In this document: positions 22,695 to 36,700 of the stretch, piece after piece
Numbering within the stretch: the first letter of the stretch is position 1
Layout: each line of letters opens with the position of its first letter
Assembly (NCBI RefSeq): GCF_003369915.1
Contig: NC_046673.1
Coordinates: 21,815,718-21,879,717 of the forward strand
Source: Drosophila miranda
Taxonomy: Eukaryota > Arthropoda > Insecta > Diptera > Drosophilidae
Length of the DNA: 64,000 nt
Direction: 5' to 3'
Notes under the pieces: model-generated
The model's database searches: none
What the model was told of the DNA's origin: nothing
Seen by the model: only the letters and a program-made list of their open reading frames with translations
Position numbers and translations under genes: made by a program

Positions 22695-25600
22695 ATGACA
22701 ACGTCGACAGTTAAGCGATGCCGACGATCGTCGCAAACGACGAGCGGTGATGCGGTTCCCGCTGAGGATGTCGATGATGATGTGATGACCGATACCAACA
22801 GTCCCATGCACACCAGCAACAGTCTGTCCAAACGGGACTCCGAGGAGGATGCCTGGGCATCCAAGGGCTACAACTACATCAATCCCTTCGTGCATCGCCT
22901 CGAAATCGACAGTCACATTGAGGTGGCCAAGGTGAGTCGCGGGCTTCGATTCCCATTCCCATTCCTATTCCTATTCCCATTTTTCAGACCGAAACGCTGT
23001 TTTCTATTCGCTGTTCGCCTTTCGCCATTTCCTCTCACTGCCATCCATTCATGCAAATCGAAGCGAGCGAGTACTCAGCACATGGGCGCCCGCCGCTGAG
23101 CTAATGATGGAGTAGGCACAACTGTAGTTGCTGCTTCCGCAAGTGCGCTGCTACTTTCTCTTGCACTCTTTTTGGTATGCTCTATGCTCTCTGTCATTGC
23201 CTTTTGCATTGCACTTGACATGCATTGCCGTTACATTCATTGTTCAACTTGTTGTTCTTCTTCTCCTTTGCAATGAGCTCTTTTTTTTTTATCTGCCGCT
23301 GCCGCTGCCTACGTCAACGCTTCGCAGGCGGGCAGCGAGAATCGTATGATTTTCTTGTTCCACTTGCGGTTCTTGTTGCTGTTGCTGTTGTTGTTGCGTA
23401 CGTTGTTGCCGGTTCTTTTGGCATGTGCTGTGCTCTTACCATTCCCCCTTCGAGTCCCACGCTCGCTCGCTTTTGCTCACTCCTCACACCTAGCTGGTGT
23501 CTTGTGCCGCTTTGTTCTGGCTGCTCTTGCTTCTCCTCCTTCCGGCGGTGGGTTCCAAACAACGGTACACTCTCCCCCCTGCGATGGCGCAATCCGCAAA
23601 TCGCTTACAGTTTCCCACACGTTCTAATTGCTCCCCAGCAACAAAGTGTTTTAGCAAAAACAAACACCAACGCCGTAAAATGGCGCGAGTTTTACAGCCC
23701 TGAAAATGATCTAATTTGAGAATATCGCCAGAACCAGAGTGTTCCCCTACAAATTTCAGCAGATGCAGAGCTTGACCTTGTTTCAATATTGTCTAAAGAG
23801 AGGAAATCTCTTTGAATATTCATGTTTTCCCATCGTCCACGGAAGACCCCTACTATTTTCGACCTTCCACAGCAGTGCCGTTGTTTATTTACTTCTCTGG
23901 ATCCTCGTTAGTTGTCATAGGTCGATATCTGCCGCTATTAGTATGTACATATGTACAGCGGTATGCATTCTGATTCATTTTGTACGGTTCGATTATTTTT
24001 AAAATGACTAAGTACTAGAGCTCCCGTAAGACCACACTCGTAATGCACTGGCAATCGATTAGATCGGGCATTTGCCATGGTATGCATAAATAATCACCTA
24101 CTTATACATATGTACATCTGTATATACATATGTGTATATGCCTATGTAGCTGTGGGGTGTACCAATCATGTCATAGCTGATCTCAATGACGCACCCAAAT
24201 GGGTCTTTCGACTGAGTCAAGGCTCAAAGTCTCAATTGAAATAGATCCATGCTGAAAAAACAGACACACCGATTGGTTTAATAAGACACAGGCAGGCGGG
24301 CAAGTAGGCAGCCAGGCAGTTCAGGGAAATTAAATTTAAACTGAAATGCATGCTGAAAGCTGGATTAGGCTGAAAACAAAAACCCGAACAGATTGTGCAG
24401 CATTAGAGAAAGGAATAGGCTATCTTTTGTCTTTGCATTCTCGGTACCAGTTGTTTGCTTTTTGCATTCTCTTTTGCACTCTGTCGGTTTTCGAAGAGCA
24501 ATAATTTCGAAGAACTCCCTACAGCATGATTATAAAAAGCTCAACACAACAGATAGAGAGAGGGTGGGAGAGCGGCAGACACAGCTGATCGCCGATGCAG
24601 AAACGGTGAAGCGCAGAGCGGAAGATCAGCAAAGAGGAAGTGCCCAAAACGGAACGAGCCATTGACCCACTAATAACATTAAAAACGACAAAACAAAAAA
24701 CCCCCCGACCCCAGCTGGACAGCTGCACAGCTGCACAGAGTCAGGTCGAGTGTCGAGGGGGGAGCGATTCCGTTGACTCCATAAAATAAACGAACAAAAA
24801 CTGGTTTTCACTTGGTTTTATAGACTTGAAAAGTTCAAGGTACTCTGCGCCGGCATTGGCATTGATTACTCAACGGTTGTCTTCTTCTGTTGCTCTTCGC
24901 GCTCTTCTTTCGCTTTATATTTGATATGGGGAGATTAGGTGGATCTCGATTCGAAGGGTACATGTGTACTTTCCCTTGCCTGTGATCAAATGCCAATCAA
25001 ATCTAAAGTCAAGATGTAGCATGAAGGACCAAAAAGCTCTTCTATAGCGTGGTTTCTTAAGACAGATGGTGTCCAGTTCTCTTTTAGGCTATCCATCGTC
25101 TCTCACCGCGGCACGCTGCCTCTTTGGCGACGCACAACGTAGATCGAGACTGGAGACCCTGCTACGGCGCAAGATGGCAAGAACAAATACATTGCTTGGG
25201 CATGATTTAGCACACCTTTGTGTGGTATTAAATTAATTAATTAATTAAATCTCATTATAAAGGGTGTCTACTGATAGTACTCTGTGTGCCAAAAATCAAA
25301 AAGAATTTGGGAAAATGCCATCTCTATCTCTCCATAAGTATCTCGCAGAGTTCTTCCCGAGAAGAACACACATATCATTAAGTCTGAGTGGCGGATAAGG
25401 TATCCCATGGTCGGACTATCGATTAAAGCATTCTCCTACGTGTTGTCTTTTCTTCTGCTTCTACCAACAAAAACTGCTTGCCGGCAAAAGCCTCCTCAGC
25501 TACGAGTATGCACGCATTTGTTGCTGCCCGATGGAATTTGTTCTAAAATAAACTAAAAAACATTCGCCAAGTAAAAAAGTCCACTGTCTAGCATGAAAAG

Positions 25601-28600
25601 CGCCGTTGTACGGGGGTGCTCTGCTTTCCTGAGGCTGGGAGAGGGGCAATCAAAAATTTGTTTCGCTTTTATTTGAACGTTTTTTGACCACTAATCGAAG
25701 CCAAAGTCCGGTACGTGGCCCGGTAGCCGGCACTTGACTGATAAGCGGCGATTAGTACCCATTATCGACAGCTATCGACAGATGTAAACATTGAAATCTT
25801 TGTGGGGGAATGGATTTATGGGCTCCGGCCCCCTACCACAAGTATAAATATGTGTGCGATCAAAGGGGTAATATAGCTAAGGTTAAGAAGAGACCACCAG
25901 AGATACCAGTAGGACTGCATTGACACGCTCTAAGAACAGGGACAATCATTGCACAATAGATCTGTAAATGTAAAGAAATATATATACAGATACCAGGTGA
26001 CCCAGTAAACCCGGCAAATCATTTGCCGCAGTGTTGTGAACACTATTAATGTTGCTCCGAACGATGCCATTTGGAAGCATATATTCTACGTGCGACTGGA
26101 CTTGAGGAACAGGTTCGAATCTGGTTCAATGCCGTTCAATGGTTCTGCTGGTGTATCAATTTCTGGAAGTTGCTCATGTTTGAATTTAAGCGCATAACAA
26201 TGTGGACATTCTGTGTCCATAGCACCAATCAGCACTTTCGGATGAGCGGAAAATTTAATATTTGCTTCGTGCTCGATTTGTTCATTGTCTGCCGTTTACT
26301 CTGTAAGTGTCAATTAAGTACCGGAGCGCTTGTCTCCGTTCCAATTGCCGCTTTTGATTACGTGGATCTCCTGCCCCTTGTGATTGAGATTGCAGTTGCG
26401 ACATGCGCATACGCACATTTTCGTTATCTTGTTGGACTCAATCGTCTGTTCTTTCTGCTCTACTATTTCGCCTGTTTCCTGCTCTATTCGTTCGACGGCT
26501 TTGTCCTTGCCGAATCGGATGCAGCGGGAAAAATCAATACTTGCTGATGTCTTCTTGTTGCATCACAGTGCGCCGCCAGAAAGGTTAATGCATAGGTATG
26601 CTACATTTAGGTATGCTATATGAACTTTTTGTAGATAAAAGCATTTTCGTTGATCTAACGATGCTCAAGAGGCAATCGATTCAATAATTTTTCTTTTGCC
26701 TTGCAGATCTATGTGCTGACGGTTCTGTTGCTTCCCATTCGTGTGGTCGGATGCGTGCTCTCCCTTCTCTCTGCGTGGATGTTCGCCTGCATTGGGCTCT
26801 ATGGAATGACGCTGGATGATCTCAAGGCTAAGCCGCTCTCCGGCTGGCGCAAGTAAGTGATATCCGGGTATCCTGTGGCCGAGCTAATCCTCTGTATTTT
26901 TCTGTCCACAGGCAAATGCAATACATGACGGCCAAGGCCATGCGCATGCTGTACACCTCGGGATCTTTTCACCACGTGAGCATGAAGGGGACACCGGCGA
27001 CACCAAAGCAGGCACCCATTCTGGTGGTGGCACCGCACTCCTCCTACGTGGACTCCATTCTGGTGGTGGCCACCGGCCCCCCCTCGATAGTGGCCAAGCG
27101 CGAGACGGCAGACATACCGCTGCTGGGGCGCATCATAAACTACGCCCAGCCGATCTATGTGCAGCGCGAGGATCCCAATTCCAGGCAAAACACGATACGG
27201 GACATTGTGGACCGGGCCCGCTCCACAGACGATTGGCCGCAGGTCGTCATCTTTGCCGAGGGCACTTGCACGAATCGCACGGCTCTGATCAAGTTCAAGC
27301 CGGGCGCCTTCTATCCGGGCGTGCCGGTGCAGCCAGTGCTGCTCAAGTATCCGAATAAATATGACACCTTCACCTGGACCTGGGACGGACCCGGAGTGTA
27401 TGTTTACAAAGATTTGGTTCTCTATGTTTCACACTTATCTGATGTGTTGCTTCCTATCCTTCCTCCGCACTTTAGCCTACGTCTCCTTTGGCTGACGATG
27501 ACTCAGTTCTACAATCGCTGCGAGGTCGAATACCTGCCCGTCTACCAGCCAAACGAAGCCGAGATGGCCGATGCCAATCTCTACGCCAATAATGTGCGCG
27601 AGGTGATGGCCAAGTAAGTGGAGGGTGTTCCCCGCAGCTACATTTAAGGATTCAAGGATCAGAGAAAATGCCAGTTGAAGACTAGCCAATGGGCGCAAGA
27701 AATCAAGACAACTAGAGCGCGAGAGCTGCCCAGATGCAAGATAAAGACCTAAAGAACAGTACAGCTTAGGCATTACTCAAGTTACTCAATATGAATATTT
27801 TTCCCGGGAATCGTTATAGTTAGTATTTCCCCGAGCTATATTCCGCTGAAAGCTCTATTGAACTATCGATCGCTTCTTAGTTTTAAGCTGTACCTAAGTA
27901 TAGTTTTGTTGATTAATGCTTTGATTGGACTTGACAGGGCTCTGGGTGTGCCCACGTCGGACTATTCATTCGAGGATGTGATCATAATGAGTCGGGCCCG
28001 TGACATGAAGATTCCCTTCCCCGGCGACATTGTGGAGATCGAGCGGACCATCGATCAACTGGGACTGCTGGAGAGTACACGGGATGCGGAGTTGTGCGCG
28101 AAATACTTGAGCTTGTCCAACACGGACAAGCTGGACATCATCACCTTTGCGGAGCTGCTTCAGGTGGACCTGAAGAACCCGAGTTTGCACAAATTGTTTG
28201 CCCTTCTGGATCATGTATGTATCTTCGACGATCCGTCTCGCTCTAATTGACGTTGACTATCTCGTTTCGTTCAGCGTCGTCGTGGCACAGTCTCGCTGAA
28301 AAGTTTTCTCCTGTGCTCGCTCTTCAGCAAATTGAAAAACGCCGACCTGTCGACCTTTCTACGGGCACTGATCAATGTAATGTATAAAGTCGATTTTTTC
28401 GAAGTCTGCTTCCCTCATCATAGCCAACTTCTTCTCTACCGCAGCTTTATAGCGAGTCGAGTGAGAAAATCAGTAGGGACAGCTTCGTGCGTCTGATGCG
28501 GCATGCTGGTGGCAAGCTGAACGAGCAGAAGGCCCAGGTGCTCTACTATGCGCTGGATACCGCCAACATCGGCTACGTCTCCTTCGGTATGTCCCATTTG

Positions 28601-28757
28601 CAGACATTTAAAAATAGTATCTGCCATTAAGTGAATCGTCTCTCTCGCAGATTCCTTTGTAGAGTACACGGAAAAGCAGTCGAACTACAAGTTTCTCTAC
28701 CACAAATCGGAGCACATAAGAAGATCAAAGACGACCGTCGCAAGCAACCCCAACTAA
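22695..28757 (+). CDS. LPCAT: Lysophosphatidylcholine acyltransferase (LPCAT family)
   Basis: Eight exons: 22695-22931, 26707-26852, 26912-27397, 27476-27613, 27938-28214, 28275-28376, 28445-28586 and 28651-28757, giving 544 aa. The enzyme transfers an acyl chain from acyl-CoA to lysophosphatidylcholine in the Lands remodelling cycle, at the ER or lipid droplets. A polar N-terminus precedes a hydrophobic segment at about residues 80-113. The PlsC-type acyltransferase domain follows, with HX4D (HSSYVD, near 169) and an EGTCTNR substrate motif. The C-terminal third resembles the LPCAT1/2 EF-hand region, with a degenerate loop (DTANIGYVSFDS) lacking the final Glu, so calcium binding is doubtful. 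The last residues (HIRRSKTTVASNPN) lack a clear KKXX signal. Domain order and motifs make the assignment secure. Confidence 0.92.
22932..26706 (+). other. LPCAT first intron, 3.8 kb
   Basis: The donor is gtgagt at 22932 and the acceptor ttgcag ends at 26706. No exon is supported. The intron has C/T-rich stretches at 22950-23600, a purine-rich segment near 24540-24650 that could be an alternative first exon, ATTAATTAATT repeats near 25230, and a 158-codon frame at 26071-26547 with no ATG at its start. Its size suggests it may house regulatory elements. Confidence 0.5.
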
Positions 28758-30739
28758 AGCTGGACCTTTAAGTTATTTCAAAATCTAAGCAAGAAGTAAG
28801 AAGCAAAAAGTTGAGAGCAAAATACAGCATAGGAAATACGTAAGGAGTTTGAAGAATGTTAGAGAAAAGCCCAACCAACATAAGCAGAAAGTGTCGAGTG
28901 TATATTTTTAATATTTATTTACCGTGTAGCGCGTGTCATGGCACCTATAATTTGTACGATTATTACCTTAATTATTTTTTCTTATATTTTTTATGTTTGT
29001 AACAATGCTCACAGCGGCAAAGAGATCTGGATCTGTTAAGCGGCTGGCCTTGTTATTATTTATACATACTCTGACTCTTAACGCAAGTCATTTCATCTTT
29101 GTGATTTTTTTTATATACACACAAACAAAAACCCTTACGTTACATCTAGGCGTTATATATACACTTAAATATAAACAAAAACCTATATATATATATATAT
29201 ATAAATGTCTATGTAGAGGCAGGCTAACGTCCAACGTAATGGATCGGCAAACGATTGTATTCGATTTGCCCAGTGCCCATTGAATGTTTTCCATTGCAAA
29301 GAACTCGTTTACAAGTATACATAAAATATTGCACGGCAAGCCATAAGTATAAGACTATGTACCATGTAGGTGAGGCACATCCCAATGACACAGACCAGAC
29401 TTGTGTAATTTCGGAGCCGAATGCCTCATTTCGGATCCCCCACACAGCCCAGCCCTAAAATGGAAACAAAATTGAACAACCATCTAGCACACTATAAACT
29501 AGAATTTATGAAAATTTAACCATTGAAAAATCTGTAAGATCTGTACTGTACTGATCATAAATCCAACCAACTCCCGAAAGGACCAACCCAACTGAATCGA
29601 ACAACCACACTTGTTGCTTGATTTTTATTGAAATTGGCTATTTTTTGCCTATATTTATTCGTATTGCACTCACCAGATGGAGACCTTATTGGAAAACAAG
29701 GCATTGTGAGTGTGAGAAATATATGAAACATGAATTACTAAAGAATTCGGCACTGTGCTAAGAAAATTTAAACATCCATTGAAATTCTAACATTGCCATA
29801 ACAGAAAATTCTTTATTCTGTAATGTCTAATAAGAGCTTCAATGGCTTCAGAGATAACCATCCTATCCGGAAGAACAGGCTATCAGACCTACCACCATTA
29901 TGCGAAATCTGTTGTCAACACGGTCTTACGTTCGTTCTCTAGTTCCTATCCATAATATGGCAGAAGCTACAATAATAATAATAGTTTCCTGTGCATTTGT
30001 AACTAATACAGAAAACTTATCTAGACTTTAGAGCGGCACCTAGCACAGCGCATAGCCTGAACTTAAACCAATCACTTCCTAGTTTACCCGAAACAGAGTC
30101 TATGCTATAAATGACCAAAAATAACAACGTGTACTATGTAATTGCAAAAGTAAACTGGCCACAAAACAACCAAATGTATCCCATTGAAGGGATCGCGTCC
30201 CTTGCGTCCCTTTCGAAGGAGCCAGGGGCAAGGCAAGGCAAGCAGAACTCCATAGTTTTTACATTTTAAAGTAAAACTAACCCTAGGCTAAATGATGTTA
30301 TTTATGTGCAATTATAATGGATATTATTAGAAACCTAAGCCGGCGCCGAGAGCAATCCGATTGGGATCAGTATCGGTCGCGTTCTGTATTCCACGTCCAC
30401 CAAATCGGTTGAGAAATATGCTCAAAAAATATATATAAATGTGTATCTGAATGTGTGTACGATATTAAGCGATGGTCGATATTTATTTAAGGGAAACGGC
30501 TTGTGCTTGGTGTGCACGTGGGATGGCAGTTTGATGGGCGTACTCTTGGGTACCGCCCCTTGCACCACACTTAGTTGATCTGAGTAGCGGCGTTCTGGGA
30601 GATAGGCACAGTCGGACATCGGTAGCCGAGCGGTGCGGAAAACCCTTGTTTTGAATTTCTTCCGAGTGTTTCCTGGGGATTGTGTCTGCATATTTTTTTG
30701 TCCAAGTGATCGAGTGAGTGATTGAGAAAGTGTTCTCTG
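28758..30739 (+). other. LPCAT 3' region and Cubn upstream region
   Basis: AT-rich intergenic DNA. The first few hundred bases are probably LPCAT 3' UTR. A TA repeat lies at about 29185-29205. No convincing frame was found. The last 300 bp before the Cubn ATG is more GC-balanced and likely contains the Cubn promoter, but no clear TATA box was recognised. Confidence 0.5.
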
Positions 30740-33700
30740 ATGGGATCTGCAAGAGGCAGACTCCTGCTGTGGCCATGCCTTATCCTATTTGCGGATGTTT
30801 GGCCAGTGGCGGAGGCTTTTGTCAACTCGTAAGTGACGCCCCAAACTGTGAAAAAAACATCTATCGTGTGGCCTTGATCTCGACTCCCTTCCCACCGATT
30901 TCAGGCCGAAAATCATCAGCAAAGATGGCAATCTGATCTTCGAGTCCGGTGCTAATCGGAACATCAGCTTCCGTCTGTCAGGCAACTCTCGGCTGACCAT
31001 CAACGAGGAGTACGATGTCCTTGAGCTGCTGCTGGCCAGCGTGGGATCAAAAAAGCGGCCCGGTAGTGCCAAAGATGAATGGAGCTCGACCGAGGATTTC
31101 GTTGATATCCGAGAGCTGGCAGATCAACTAGCGGACTTCCAGAGGCGGGCCTTTGGTTCGAATGGACTCAAGAGCATGCTGCAACAGCAATTGAACAGGT
31201 GAGATCCATCCCATTTCTGGCGTGGATGGAGATTTTTCAACCTTTCCCTTGGGCATATACCATTTTAAGATAAAAAACTCAAACTAAAGGCACCCAAATT
31301 GTCCAAATTATAACTCAAAAGCACAGTCTATCCTCCAATTTAAATAATTGTAAAAGAAAAATGTATTTTTTTAGTACGACTTGCTCTTTCCTTTTCGAGG
31401 GAGAGTTTTATACCTATCAAGGTCATCATTTTTGGCTGTATTCTGCTCCAATTCTGAGTGTTCTCTATATAACTGCAGGACACGCGGATCACGGGTTCTG
31501 CTGAGACGCTATCAGGTCAGATTAAGGGCCATGGAGAACAAGGTGAATCGGCTGGAGACGCAGCTGGATCTCAATAACTGCCAGAGCGGACCCTGCGAGA
31601 ACGGCGGCAGTTGCTACAGCACCTTCAATGGCTATCGCTGCCAGTGCCGGCCGGCCTTCGAGGTGGGTTGTTCTGCTATGTTCTGTCGCACCCGTCGACC
31701 CCAATGTGGGGCGTATTGAGGGGCGTCTCTGAACGGTGATTTGTATATGTATCATCTCTCTTTTGCGTCGTTTTAGGGTGCCAAGTGCGAGATTGATGTG
31801 AACGAATGCGCCCTGTACGAGGGCACCGATCTGGCCTGCCAGAACGGAGCCCAGTGTGTGAATCAGTTTGGATCGTACAGCTGTCTGTGCCTGCCAGGGT
31901 GGCATGGAATGCACTGCACCCAGCGCAAGGGCGACTGCTCGCAGGCCAGTGCCTGGGAGCTCTGTGGCCATGGGTCCTGTGTCCCAAGCTCCGATGAGGC
32001 AGGCTACCGTTGCCTCTGCGAGGCGGGCTGGAAGAGTAACGGCCTGACGCCTGTCTGCGGCGAGGATGTGGACGAGTGCAGCGATGCGGCTGCCCACACG
32101 CCCTGCTCCACGAAGTGCATCAATCTGCCGGGGAGCTTCACCTGCGCACCCTGTGCCCCTGGGCTCACGGGAAACGGCATCAGTTGCCGCGACCTGAACG
32201 AGTGCGAGGCCAACAACGGCGGCTGCAGCCTCAGTCCGCGGGTCGACTGCCTCAACACCTACGGCTCCCACCACTGCGGCGAGTGTCCCGTGGGCTGGAC
32301 GGGCGATGGGCGAATCTGCGAGCGGAACAGTCCGAGCAGCAGCAGTCCCGGCAACTCGGAGCTGGCCACCATCAGCAGCTGCTCGCCGCGGGGCAGGCTC
32401 TGCCATCCGGCGGCCAACTGCTTCGAGATCTCCGGCACTGTCGTCTGCAGCTGTCCGGCCGGAATGGTCGGCACTGGCTATGGCTCCAATGGCTGTGTCA
32501 ATGGCACGGCCAACAACTGCAAATCTAATCCCTGTCTGGTGAGTACGCCCCCTTTCCGGATCTTTTTTTTCTGCCTTATTATTGTGCCTTTAGACCAGCG
32601 ATGGGCACCTCGGTCCTTGCTCCCATTGCTTCCACATGACGCGGCACATTGTTGTTCCACTCGAGACGCACAAGCGAATGCTGCGAAAGAGAATGCTCGA
32701 GAACCACATACATGCGTGTACATGACGCGGGAAACTAAAACTAGTGTTTTTTTGTAGTTGTTGAACTGCTTCCTTCAAGTAATTCATGTACAATAGTTAC
32801 TATATGTATGTATATGTACTATATATGCACATATGTAACGAAAACACTTTCTATTCTCCTTCAAGGAAGACCTCTCTCAATCCCTCTTGTAATCCTTTTC
32901 TGTCTATCCGTTAAGCCGTACTGCCTCCCATCAGTAAACACATATCTAGTACATACATTCCAAAATAAATATTACCAAATGATTATTCAATATTTCCTCC
33001 CGCACTGTGTAGAATAATGGCATCTGTTTGGATGCTGGAACCTCGAACTTCACGTGCTTGTGCAACAGGGGCTTCCGACCCCCTTTGTGCGAGCCACTGC
33101 CAAATCCCTGTGACGCGCATCCCTGCAAGAACGGGGGACGCTGCAACCCCACAATGTCGAGTGGCGACGGATTCGTGTGTCAGTGTCTGCCGGGCTACCG
33201 AGATCGACTGTGCTCCACGCGGTTCAGCAGCTGCAATGCGATGCTGAGCGCGGAGAGCGGTCGGCTGAGGTATCCGCCGGAGGGAACCGGATACGAGCAC
33301 AATGCCCAGTGTGCGTGGGTGATCCGTACAAACGATTCGCTGGTGCTGAACGTGACGTTCAGCAGCTTCGACCTGGAGGACTCGACCGAGTGCCGCTTCG
33401 ACTGGCTGCAGGTCAACGACGGACGATCGGCGGCGGCGCAGATCATCGGTCGGTACTGCGGCAACCATTTGCCGCACGGCGGCAACATCGTCTCATCGGG
33501 CAACCAGCTGTACCTCTGGTTCCGATCGGATAACAGCACCTCGCGCGAGGGCTTCGATCTCTCCTGGGTGTCGATGGAGCCCCAGTGCGGTGGCCGCCTT
33601 GAATTCGATACCCACGGCACGTTGGCATCGCCCGGTTCGCCGGGCAATTACCCTAGGAATCGGGACTGCCGCTGGCTCCTGGTGGCCCCCACCAGCAAGC

Positions 33701-36700
33701 GCATCAAGCTCACGTTCTTCAGCCTGCAGCTGGAGCAGCACACGAACTGTAACTTTGACTATTTGGAGGTGAGCAACAGGGGGATTGGGTGGTAAGCATA
33801 CACTGAACCACTTACTGAACTCTTAACAGATCAAGGACTCCCTTTCGAATCGGGAGCTGGCTAAGTTCTGCAGCAGCGGGCAGCCCGCTCCCCTACTGCT
33901 GCCCACCCACGAGGCCATCATCCAGTTCCACTCGGACGACGACGGCAGCGACACGGGCTTCCAGCTGCATTACTCAGTCGAGGAGCGGGTGCCCGGCTGT
34001 GGCGGAGTCTACACCAGCAAGGAGGGCTCTATCCGCACCAGCAGTCTGACCAGTGACGTGCCCATGTCCTGCGAGTATGAGATCCGCCTGGCCGTGGGCG
34101 AGTCGGTGGGCATTGAGTTCGTCACCTTCGAAATGGATCGCCAGGACTGTCTGGAGTTGTACGATGTGGCCGTCGATGGCACCAGCCTTCTGCAGGCCAA
34201 GCACTGCGGTGAGACGCCCGGAACTCCGCCCAGCTTCCGGTCTCTGTTTAATCGGGTTCGCATCAAGGCGTACGCCACGCGTGGACGCTTCGAGCTGCAC
34301 TACAGGACCCTCTGCTCCTACACGTTCGACAGCGACTCGGGCACTGTGCTCTCGCCCGGCTACCCCAATCTGACCACCAGCGACACACTCTGCACCTATA
34401 CCATCACAACGGCACCCAACAAGTTCATCATCATTAATCGGCAGGACTTCCAGCTGGAGGATGGTGCAGAGACGAGCGATGAGGATGACCAGGATGATGC
34501 CTGTCTAGGCACTAGCTTAAGGGTGAGTGAAATCAAAGGGGTGTCCTTCTTTTAGCATTCAAAAGAGTCCTACAAGGGGTATTCATCGTCCCCTTATTGT
34601 GAATTTCACATTTGTATATCTTTTTTAGATCAACGCTGGCATAAACAGGCAGATACTGGGACCCTACTGTGGCAAGCGTCTGCCGGACGAGGAGTTTCTG
34701 AGCCGGACAAACCACTTGATCCTCCAGCTCCAGACGGACGGAAACAGTCGGGGACGTGGCTTCAAGTTCGAATATCAGACGGTGGCCGCTTCAAGCGAAC
34801 ACTGCGGCGGTGTGTACACCAAAGAGGGCAACATACGTCTGCCCGTGGATGAGGGCGGCCAATATGCGAACGATCTCACCTGCTTCTGGGTGATCCAGGC
34901 ACCGCCGAGGAAGGTCATCCGGCTGCACTGGATCAGCTTTCAGTTGGAGAGCAGCAGCGACTGTTCGTACGATCGTGTGGAAATTTTCGACAGCATGGAT
35001 GCCTACAAGGAGGATGCAAAGCCGCTGGTCCGGTACTGCTCCATGGCACTGCCGGAGGACTTCGTGACTCAGGCCCGCCTTCTGACCATCAAGTTCGTGT
35101 CGGACTACAGCAGTGGATACGATGGCTTCGAGCTGGCCTTCAGCTTCGTGGACATCGACAATTGTGGTGGGCACATACACGCCTCCAGCGGGGAGCTCAT
35201 CTCCCCCGGCTATCCGATGAACTACTCGGCCGGGCTCGACTGCGACTGGCGGCTGACCGTGCCCATGGGCCATCTTGTCGAGGTGCAGCTAGAGATATTC
35301 GACCTGGAGGTCTCTGCAAACTGCAGCCGGGACTACCTCGAGGTGCGCAATGGAGGCTATCTGTCCTCGCCCCTTATCGGACGATTCTGCGGCACACAGA
35401 TACCTACGCGCGTCCCCAGCTTCAGCAACGAGCTGCGCCTGTTCTTCCACACAGACGCTGCGGTCAGTGGGCACGGATTTCGTTTGCGGTGGCGCGTCTT
35501 CGCCAGCGGCTGCGGCGGTCGCCTCAGCTCCAATGAGGGAGTGATTACCTCTCCACGGTACCCCAGCAATTATCCGCACAATGCGTACTGCGAGTGGCAG
35601 GTGAGAGTCCATCCCGGGTCGGGAGTGCAGCTGCTCATCGAGGACATGGACCTGGAGAGCACGGAGGCGTGCGTGTACGACAACGTGAAGATCTCCACCG
35701 GCTCTCGGCATCCGGGCTTCGAGCCCATGCTGAAGCTCTGTGAGCAGCCGGACGAGAGCCATCGTGCGGTGAGCCTTGATGACAACGAGGCGACAGTCAC
35801 CTTCCACTCGGATATCAACAATGCGAGGCGGGGCTTCCGCATCTCCTACACGACTAACTGTCGCCGCAACATCACGGCCAACTACGGCACCATCGAGAGC
35901 CTGAACTTCATGGAGCCCTTCTGGGATCAGATCCCCATCAATTGCAGCTGGACGATCCGAGCGCCGAGCGGAAACCGCATCCGCCTAGAGGTCTCCCACA
36001 TGGAGCGGCACGAGGAGCGCCTGCCCACAGCTCTACCGGGCGGGGTCTACCTCATCGATGGTGGCTCCCTGCTGCCCCTGCTGGGACCGGGTGCCCACAA
36101 TGTCAGCGGCGACGTTGTGACCATCGTGCACAATGCCAGCAACGTGAACTTTCAGCTGGAGTACCGCATCGATGGCTGCCAGCAGGAGTTGCGTGGCGAG
36201 AGCGGCTCCTTCCAGTCGCCCAACCATCCGGGCATGTATCCGAACAACCTGGAGTGCTATTGGCTGATCAATGCCCAGTTGGGCGATACCATCGAGCTGA
36301 CTGTGTCCAACCTGGACCTCGAAGAGAGCGTCAACTGCACCAAGGATGCTCTGACGGTGGGTGATATGATCTCTCATCACTGTTATCTGATTACAATTCT
36401 TGCAGGTGTCCAATCATCCGCACGAGGCGTACGTACACGAGCGCCATTGCGGGGTGACAACTACGCTGGTCCTCACCAGCGCCGGCCACCGGATGCACGT
36501 ACGCTTTATCGCCGATGGCTCGCACAATGGTCGCGGCTTCGAGGCCACCTACCGCACAGTCAGAGCGGGTGAGTATTCCAGAGATTCGAGAAATCCCCGT
36601 GTCTAACGTAACGCCTTAACAGAATGCGGTGGAAAGCTGACCGGCCGGAACGGGGTCATCCAATCGCCCAACTATCCAATGCCGTATCCGGAGAGTAGCC

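Noticed and set aside
26071..26547. 158-codon frame in LPCAT intron 1
   Set aside because: It begins at TTG, not ATG, has no splice signals that join it to LPCAT in phase, and is a hydrophobic chance frame in T-rich DNA.
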